Part shown: piece after piece, positions 1-4,450 of the stretch | Numbering within the stretch: the stretch's first letter is position 1 | Layout of the letters: each line of letters begins with the position of its first letter | Assembly (NCBI GenBank): GCA_964483805.1 | Contig: CAZADH010000308.1 | Coordinates: 1-7,027, forward strand | Origin: CAZADH01 sp964483805 | Lineage (GTDB): Bacteria > Muiribacteriota > Ozemobacteria > Ozemobacterales > Ozemobacteraceae | DNA: 7,027 nucleotides | Direction of reading: 5' to 3' | Notes under the pieces: model-generated | What the model saw: only the letters and a program-made list of their open reading frames with translations | The model's database searches: none | Told to the model about the DNA's origin: nothing | Program-made: the position numbers and the translations under genes

Positions 1-1100
1 AACGTCTCGAACGCCGTGGTGACGAGCAGGCCGCCGCCGCGCGGCTCGGCCAAACGGGCCACCGCGAGCACCTGGCGCATGAACGCCGGCTCGGGGCGGG
101 TGGCCTGGGCCAACGGCGTGGCCGGGTGCGGCAGGAACGGCCCGAACGAGTGCATGTCGGGCTCCAGACTGCGGGCCAGAACCAGATCGTTGGCGATGTC
201 GGCCCGGGTCTGCCCGGGCAGACCGACGAGACCGCCGGTGATGATCAGGTAGCCCATCTCTTTGGCGGCGCGCAACTGCTGCAGCCGCTGCTCGAGGGTG
301 CGCCCCGGACGCAACTGTGAATACAATGTCGGATTCGAGGTCTCGAAGCGCATCAGCACCCCGCGGGCGCCGGCGTCATACAACGTATGGAGCCCCGCGC
401 AGCCGATGTCGCCAAAACTCACGACCACCAGCACCGACCACCGCCGGCGGATCTCGGCGACGATCCCGGCCAACTCGGGGAGCGACCGACCCGTGTCTTC
501 GCCCGATTGCAGCACCAGCGCCTTGAACCCGTGGTCTTCGATGGCCGTGCGACACGACGCCAGCACGGCCTCGCGGTCGAGACGATACCGCTCGAGCTGG
601 CCGTTGAACGACGAAATGCCGCAATAATGACACGCCCCGGCGCAGTGGCTGCCGATCTCGATGATGCCGTGCACGCAACACGAGTTGCCCTGCAACCGAT
701 GGCGCAAGTGGTTGGCCACCGCATAAAGATGGCGCAGCGCGGCACCGTCGTGCAGATCGAGCAGTTGCCCGATCTCGGCGGTCGTCAGGGTTTCGCCGGC
801 CAGGGCACGGTCGAAGATCTTCAGCAGGTGCGGTTCAACGCGGGCCCGGTCGAGTTCGAGCCGCGACAGCATCAGGTCACGTTCCTGCAGGGCGAAAAAA
901 TTCTCGCGCCAGAACGCCAGAATATCAGCCGCCTCGCGAGGATCGATCTTGTCGATGATCAGCCCGCCCTGAGCGTAGACGTAATCCCCGACCTGAACGC
1001 CGAACGTGTCGCCGACCACAGTACGCGGTTCGCCAAAATACTCGACAGTGATACGTCGCCCGTCGATCTTGGTGACCTTGCCCGGAATGCTGTAGCACAT
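1..1100 (-). CDS. hydE: HypC-like domain fused to HydE-family radical SAM maturase (3' end missing)
   Basis: Seen: 366 codons are open from ATG at 1100 to the window edge with no stop. Residues 1-65 look like HypC/HupF: they begin MCYSIPGKV and continue through VGDYVYAQGG to an IDPREAADIL helix. Residues about 70-140 are helical, like the HydE N-terminus. From 143 the protein matches HydE: C153-x3-C157-x2-C160 for the SAM [4Fe-4S] cluster, then RYRLD, LVLQSGED (196-202), RFETSNP (251-257), GGLVGLPGQT and GPFLPHPATPLA. Known: HydE is a radical SAM enzyme acting in assembly of the H-cluster diiron subsite with HydG and HydF; HypC carries the Fe(CN)2CO unit in [NiFe] hydrogenase maturation through its Cys2. 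Inferred: a fused maturation enzyme for the hydrogenases upstream. Cys2 is kept, but the usual HypC His in the VGDYV-x2-H segment is Gln44. The start was chosen because HypC function needs Cys at position 2. In-frame ATGs at 1178 and 1169 would add 26 or 23 residues, and no strong ribosome site precedes 1100. HydE is a firm family call, though it is fairly divergent. Confidence 0.9.
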   Translation of the reverse strand, partial: MCYSIPGKVTKIDGRRITVEYFGEPRTVVGDTFGVQVGDYVYAQGGLIIDKIDPREAADILAFWRENFFALQERDLMLSRLELDRARVEPHLLKIFDRALAGETLTTAEIGQLLDLHDGAALRHLYAVANHLRHRLQGNSCCVHGIIEIGSHCAGACHYCGISSFNGQLERYRLDREAVLASCRTAIEDHGFKALVLQSGEDTGRSLPELAGIVAEIRRRWSVLVVVSFGDIGCAGLHTLYDAGARGVLMRFETSNPTLYSQLRPGRTLEQRLQQLRAAKEMGYLIITGGLVGLPGQTRADIANDLVLARSLEPDMHSFGPFLPHPATPLAQATRPEPAFMRQVLAVARLAEPRGGGLLVTTAFET

Positions 1101-1172
1101 GGTTGTTGTCGCTCGCGCAGTCGAGATGGCCGGGATGGCGCTAAAGAACCGTGCGGTCGGGTCCCCCATTAA

Positions 1173-1187
1173 GTACATGGAGTGTAC
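1173..1187. repeat. Perfect palindrome GTACA-N5-TGTAC, possible operator
   Basis: The + strand reads GTACA, five bases (TGGAG), TGTAC. It lies about 16-30 bp downstream of the -10 box of the promoter reading into hypC-hydE, roughly +10 to +24 of the transcript. That is a usual place for a repressor site. The symmetry is directly visible; the operator role is inferred and no regulator is encoded in the window. It also overlaps the alternative start codon at 1178. Confidence 0.35.
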
Positions 1188-1202
1188 CCCGCCGGAAGGC
1201 CG

Positions 1203-1231
1203 AATATACTGCCGGCACGGCTTCATGTCAA
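1203..1231 (-). promoter_or_regulatory. Sigma70-type promoter reading into hypC-hydE
   Basis: On the minus strand TTGACA (1231-1226, 6/6 to the -35 consensus) is followed by a 17-bp spacer and TATATT (1208-1203, 5/6 to the -10 consensus). The predicted transcription start is near 1196, giving a leader of about 95 nt before the ATG at 1100. In DNA this GC-rich, such a match at ideal spacing, in the only sizeable gap before hydE and correctly oriented, is unlikely to be chance. It suggests the maturase gene has its own promoter in addition to any read-through from the phosphatase gene. Confidence 0.75.
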
Positions 1232-1234
1232 CCA

Positions 1235-1268
1235 CCAAACCACATCTGCGCGAAGGCAGAGGGTTTGG
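1235..1268 (-). terminator. Two-part stem-loop just upstream of the hydE promoter
   Basis: Outer arms CCAAACC (1235-1241) and GGTTTGG (1262-1268) pair perfectly and enclose a second perfect stem, TCTGC (1245-1249) with GCAGA (1256-1260), around a 6-nt loop. An asymmetric 3x1 internal loop separates the stems. It sits about 115 nt after the phosphatase stop codon and 3 bp before the -35 box. On the minus strand no run of T follows, so it is not a classical intrinsic terminator. It could be a weak terminator, an RNA end-protecting structure or an upstream regulatory site. The structure is certain; the role is a guess. Confidence 0.3.
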
Positions 1269-1347
1269 CCGCGCCACCGTTCGCCCGTGCCGCGGTCGGT
1301 CCCGTTACCGGGTCAGGGAATCCTGGTGCCGTGGCGCTTGACCCCAT

Positions 1348-1361
1348 GCGTCGCGAGACGC
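1348..1361. repeat. Small GC hairpin GCGTC-GCGA-GACGC after the phosphatase gene
   Basis: Perfect 5-bp arms flank a 4-base loop, 20 bp beyond the stop codon of the phosphatase gene. No T-tract follows on the minus strand. It may contribute to 3' end formation together with the larger stem-loop at 1235-1268, but on its own the evidence for termination is weak. Confidence 0.25.
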
Positions 1362-1371
1362 GCGCGCGTGT

Positions 1372-1390
1372 ATGTAAGAGATCAATACAT
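1372..1390. repeat. Inverted repeat ATGTA-N9-TACAT at the end of the phosphatase gene
   Basis: Perfect 5-bp arms at 1372-1376 and 1386-1390 span the phosphatase stop codon (TGA at 1384-1382) and its last two codons. A similar ATGTA/TACAT pair with a 12-base spacer lies at 4369-4390 upstream of hydS. It may be a shared protein-binding site or a coincidence of AT-rich intergenic DNA. Confidence 0.25.
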
Positions 1391-2533
1391 GTCGGTAACC
1401 ACGAGCTTGCCCAGGGCACGCAACTGTTCGGCCAGCAGCGGAATCAGCGTCGTGCGTGGCAGGATGCCGCGTTGCCGGAAGGCGATGTCGTCGTGCCCCT
1501 GGTTCACCGCCCGCCCGACGAAGAAATTGATGCGGTCGGCGTCGCGCATCATCTCGCACAGGCGCGTCACGCCGGTGTCGGGTTCGTATGACTCCGGATT
1601 CGCTTCCAGAATGTTGAACGCCTGGTTCAAGGTGATCGCTCCCTCGGTGACCAGATCGACGCCGGCCAGATGATACTGCGGCGGTGCGATGTTGCTGCGC
1701 GGTTCCGGTTCGACCGTCACCGGTTGTCCGAGATGACGCGCCACCACCCGTGCCGTCGTCGCCCCGCACACCACCTTCGCGCCGGCCTGGTTGAGGAACC
1801 GATTGGCGATCACCATGTCTTGCCCGGCGTCGAGGGGCGGCCCGCTCATGATGTTGAGCACGCGGCCGTGTCGGCAGTGCGCCAGCACCACCGAGCAGTC
1901 GTCGCCCCGCTGCCCCTGCCAGTGCACCCGCGCTTGGTCGTGGACCGCCGCGCCGACTTGAGCCGGTGCCCGGCCTTCGAGTCGGCACTCGGTGACGAAG
2001 CGGCGGACGCCATCGAGGGTCCAGCCGTGCCGCAGCCCACATCCCAGGCCGGCTTGCGTGATCCCGTCGCTGATCAGCATAAGACCATCGCCCGGTTCGA
2101 GAAACAGGTTGGCCTCGCCGATCACCTCGTGTTCGAGCGTGAAGGTGCGTTGGGGCACCACCGTCGCGCCGTGCGGCCCGAGCAGCAGCGGCGCCGGGAT
2201 CTCGTAGGTCAGCACCGTCGCCTCACCGTGGTTGAGGATGCGCGCGACTGACAATACCGCGTATGGCAGGTCGGTGCCCCGCACCTCGTGCATGGTGCGG
2301 ACGATGCTGGCAAACGCCTGCCGCAACGAGAATCCGCAGCGCAGCAGTTCGAGCAACCGCGAGGTCGCCATTGTGGCATACAGGTTGGCCTTGACGCCCG
2401 AACCGATGCCGTCGGCGAGCACGAGAGTCGTCGCTTCCGGCGTCCGCTCGGCCTGCCACACGTCACCACACGGCGTTCCCGCTTTCTTCGGTGACTGGCT
2501 GGCCGTGATCTCGACGTGCAGATACGCGCCCAT
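1382..2533 (-). CDS. SpoIIE-type PP2C serine phosphatase with extra C-terminal domain
   Basis: A 383-residue protein. Residues 1-220 form a PP2C/SpoIIE phosphatase fold: GDVW with D24, LADGIGSGVKAN with D41, LISDGITQ with D156, and QRGDDCSVVLA with D211 and D212. These are the acidic positions expected to bind the two catalytic metal ions, so the enzyme looks active. There is no signal peptide or membrane segment, so it should be cytoplasmic. Residues 225-383 (including VVCGATTARVV, GVDLVTEGAITL and GHDDIAF) form a second domain I cannot name, although I recall similar tails on clostridial hydrogenase-linked phosphatases. The ATG at 2533 lies 2 nt after the hydS stop with no clear ribosome site, which suggests translational coupling. 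Known: the family dephosphorylates Ser/Thr phosphoproteins, often anti-sigma antagonists, and sensory group C [FeFe] hydrogenases are reported next to such phosphatases. Inferred: it is the output module of the hydrogenase sensor. Its substrate is not encoded here. Confidence 0.88.
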   Translation of the reverse strand: MGAYLHVEITASQSPKKAGTPCGDVWQAERTPEATTLVLADGIGSGVKANLYATMATSRLLELLRCGFSLRQAFASIVRTMHEVRGTDLPYAVLSVARILNHGEATVLTYEIPAPLLLGPHGATVVPQRTFTLEHEVIGEANLFLEPGDGLMLISDGITQAGLGCGLRHGWTLDGVRRFVTECRLEGRAPAQVGAAVHDQARVHWQGQRGDDCSVVLAHCRHGRVLNIMSGPPLDAGQDMVIANRFLNQAGAKVVCGATTARVVARHLGQPVTVEPEPRSNIAPPQYHLAGVDLVTEGAITLNQAFNILEANPESYEPDTGVTRLCEMMRDADRINFFVGRAVNQGHDDIAFRQRGILPRTTLIPLLAEQLRALGKLVVTDMY

Positions 2534-2535
2534 GG

Positions 2536-4323
2536 TCAGCCCATTTTCTTCTTGATCAGGGCCATCAGGTCGGCACTGCTGTTGCCTTCGGCCGGTGGTG
2601 CGGTCGGGTCGGACGCGAGTTCGAGCAGGTTCTCGACGAGCTCCTCGCCGCGGGCGCTGCTCTCGCCCAGGAACTTCGCCATCTCCTGCGCCATCGCGAT
2701 CTGGTGCTCGAGCAACTCGCGGGCCTGGGCCACCGTGCGCGCGCGCAGTTCCTCGAGGCGTTGCTCCGACGCCTGCGAACTGGTGATGTTGACGAAGATG
2801 CCGACATATTGGTGCTCGTCGCGCAGCGGATACACGATCTGATGGGCGACGAGGTTGTAGCGCTGGTGCTTGACCGTGGTTTCGCTCATGTTCTCGCGGC
2901 CGGTCGCCACCCGCTCGAATGGCTCCGGATCCATGAGATACGACACGTGTTTCCCCAACACCGCTTCCGAACAGTAGAACATCCGGCTGAACGCCGCATT
3001 CATGCTGAGTATGCGCATCTTGTCGTCGAGAATGAGTATGCCGTTGGGACTGGTTTCGATGATCCGGTCGGTGCGCCGCTCCGCCAGACGCCGCATCCAG
3101 GGCACGCACATCTCGACCTCGGCCAGCCCGCGGATGACCGCGATCGCCTTGTCGCGACACGACGGATAACCGCACGCGCTGCAGTTGAGCTGGTCGGCGG
3201 GATCGGCCTTGCCGGTTGCCGCCAGCACCTGCGCGATCGCCTCCTCGGTGACCGGGGTCGACTCGACGACCGGCCGCGGCGTGTGCCGGGTGCCCACGTC
3301 GGCCTGTTGATCGCGCCGCCCCGCCGCCACGGGGCGCTGCGCCCGGGTGAACGCGAGCAGTTCGTGACGACCGGCGAATGGGTTTCGCTGCGCCGGCATG
3401 GCCGGCCCGTTGATGCACCCCTGCGTGCAGAACAACGGTTCGATCAACCGTGGGCGGTCTGTTCCGGGCAGGGCAGCGAGCAACCGCTGCAAGTCGTCGA
3501 AACCGCTCACTGCCACGACCTCGGTGTCGAGCGTGTCGGTCGATAAGGCAGCGGTGCGTGCCAGGCCGCCGGGCAAGGGAAACAGCCGCGCCGCGCCCGC
3601 GGGTTGGTCATCGAAGCCGCTTTCCTCGAGACGATCGAGGCGGATGCCCTCGCGTTCGAACCACTGTTGCAACTCGGTGAACGTCAATACAACGTCAATC
3701 AGTCCTGCGTGTTCGGGGCGTTCGGCTTCTGCCTTCTTGGCCACGCACGGACCGATGAACACCACCTTGGTCTGCGCCCCGAGCTGGCCGCGGATCATGC
3801 GGGCGTGCGCCACCATCGGTGATGCCACCGGCACCAGTGCCGCGGTGAACTGCGGACGGTACTGCTCTACGAAACTGACGACCGCCGGACAGGCCGTGCA
3901 GATGCGGGATTGCGCGGGATCGTCGCGCATCGCCTGCGCCGTGGCCTGGGCGACCGGATAGGCGCCGATCGCCGTTTCGGCAACGTGGGCGAACCCGAGC
4001 TTGCGCAGGGCCGAGGGCAGGCGGGCCCGTTCCCACTGGTTATACAAGGCGGCGAACGAAGGGGCGACGCTGCACGCAACCGACGTCGTGCGTTCACCCA
4101 CCAGGCGGATCGCCCGTTCCAGATCGTTGCGAAAGCTCTTGGCGTGCTGAGGGCACTCGCGAATGCACGTGCCGCAGGCCAGGCATCGATCGGCGATGAC
4201 GCGGGCCTGCCCCTGTTGAATGTGAATCGCCTTGACCGGGCAGACGCGCAGGCAGCGATAGCAATCGCGGCAGCGCGCCTTGTTGGTGAACACGATCTGG
4301 TTGGTGGCGCGGTCGACATCCAT
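2536..4323 (-). CDS. hydS: Sensory [FeFe] hydrogenase with PAS domain (HydS-like)
   Basis: A 595-residue cytoplasmic protein. Domains in order: a two-cluster ferredoxin (C18, C21, C24, C28 and C47, C50, C53, C57); the H-cluster domain, about 80-325, with TACPAVV (C145), GPCVAKKAE (C193) and FCTQGCINGP (C299, C303) supplying four cluster ligands; a small Fe-S domain (C381, C384, C389, C406, in CSACGYPSC and MC); a PAS domain, about 415-512; and a C-terminal coiled coil, about 515-570. The position of the catalytic proton-transfer Cys (TSCCP in enzymes such as HydA here) is Ala144. Known: group C sensory hydrogenases such as Thermotoga maritima HydS share this architecture and the Cys-to-Ala change. 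Inferred: it detects H2 or redox state and signals through PAS to the coupled phosphatase. The start at 4323 is preferred because GAGGG ends 6 nt before it; an in-frame ATG at 4353 lacks this. Confidence 0.93.
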   Translation of the reverse strand: MDVDRATNQIVFTNKARCRDCYRCLRVCPVKAIHIQQGQARVIADRCLACGTCIRECPQHAKSFRNDLERAIRLVGERTTSVACSVAPSFAALYNQWERARLPSALRKLGFAHVAETAIGAYPVAQATAQAMRDDPAQSRICTACPAVVSFVEQYRPQFTAALVPVASPMVAHARMIRGQLGAQTKVVFIGPCVAKKAEAERPEHAGLIDVVLTFTELQQWFEREGIRLDRLEESGFDDQPAGAARLFPLPGGLARTAALSTDTLDTEVVAVSGFDDLQRLLAALPGTDRPRLIEPLFCTQGCINGPAMPAQRNPFAGRHELLAFTRAQRPVAAGRRDQQADVGTRHTPRPVVESTPVTEEAIAQVLAATGKADPADQLNCSACGYPSCRDKAIAVIRGLAEVEMCVPWMRRLAERRTDRIIETSPNGILILDDKMRILSMNAAFSRMFYCSEAVLGKHVSYLMDPEPFERVATGRENMSETTVKHQRYNLVAHQIVYPLRDEHQYVGIFVNITSSQASEQRLEELRARTVAQARELLEHQIAMAQEMAKFLGESSARGEELVENLLELASDPTAPPAEGNSSADLMALIKKKMG

Positions 4324-4326
4324 GGA

Positions 4327-4334
4327 CTTCCCTC
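4327..4334 (-). promoter_or_regulatory. Ribosome binding site of hydS (GAGGGAAG)
   Basis: On the minus strand GAGGGAAG precedes the ATG at 4323, with GAGGG 6 nt from the start codon. This selects the start at 4323 over the in-frame ATGs at 4353 and 4338, which would add 10 or 5 residues of no recognisable homology. Confidence 0.7.
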
Positions 4335-4368
4335 GCATCCGCCGTGCATGCACGAGTCACGCGTGGCA

Positions 4369-4390
4369 ATGTAACCTGTTGTCAATACAT
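4369..4390. repeat. Inverted repeat ATGTA-N12-TACAT upstream of hydS
   Basis: Arms ATGTA (4369-4373) and TACAT (4386-4390) enclose the sequence that reads TTGACA on the minus strand (4382-4377). It lies 46-67 bp upstream of the hydS start, between a strong hairpin and the ribosome site. TTGACA equals a -35 box, but no credible -10 box lies 16-18 bp downstream, so I do not call a promoter. A regulator site is possible; evidence is limited to the symmetry and the similar arms at 1372-1390. Confidence 0.25.
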
Positions 4391-4391
4391 C

Positions 4392-4440
4392 GACACCATC
4401 GGCGGTGGGCCGGTCGCGACCAAACCACCGCCGCGGTGTC
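4392..4440 (-). terminator. Strong GC-rich stem-loop between hydA and hydS
   Basis: Outer arms GACACC/GGTGTC (4392-4397 with 4435-4440) enclose perfect 9-bp arms CGGCGGTGG/CCACCGCCG (4400-4408 with 4425-4433), about 15 pairs in all. Within the loop lies the self-complementary GGTCGCGACC (4412-4421). It begins 10 nt past the hydA stop codon. No T-run follows on the minus strand, so it is either a partial terminator or an mRNA-stabilising structure that sets different levels for the hydA and hydS messages. The hairpin is directly visible; its action is inferred. Confidence 0.4.
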
Positions 4441-4450
4441 GTTTCGGACC

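Larger units (their letters stand above)
1101..1381. other. Regulatory gap between the phosphatase and hypC-hydE genes
   Basis: This 281-bp stretch holds no convincing independent gene. Reading along the minus strand it contains the remainder of the inverted repeat at the phosphatase stop, a 19-nt strictly alternating purine-pyrimidine tract (1358-1376), a small hairpin (1348-1361), a short CCCG/CGGG hairpin (1301-1312), the 34-nt stem-loop, the promoter, and a palindrome in the leader. From 1178 the leader is open in frame with hydE. Confidence 0.7.

Noticed and set aside
1..1100. Evidence for a [NiFe] hydrogenase locus from the HypC-like domain
   Set aside because: No [NiFe] large or small subunit or other Hyp gene is present; the neighbouring enzymes are all [FeFe]-type.
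387..1172. A 261-codon + strand frame opposite hypC-hydE
   Set aside because: The minus frame gives clear HypC and HydE motifs; this one has none and is best explained as a codon-bias shadow.
2534..3418. Upstream extension of the phosphatase frame to an ATG at 3418
   Set aside because: The extension would overlap hydS in another frame and translates to low-complexity Arg/Gly/Ala-rich sequence. Homology starts at the ATG at 2533, right after the hydS stop.
2704..3546. A 280-codon + strand frame opposite hydS
   Set aside because: It is antisense to the conserved PAS and H-cluster region, with no family resemblance.
4340..4390. Sigma70 promoter for hydS using TTGACA at 4382-4377
   Set aside because: The -35 match is perfect, but no -10-like hexamer lies 16-18 bp downstream; TACATT is only 6 bp away.
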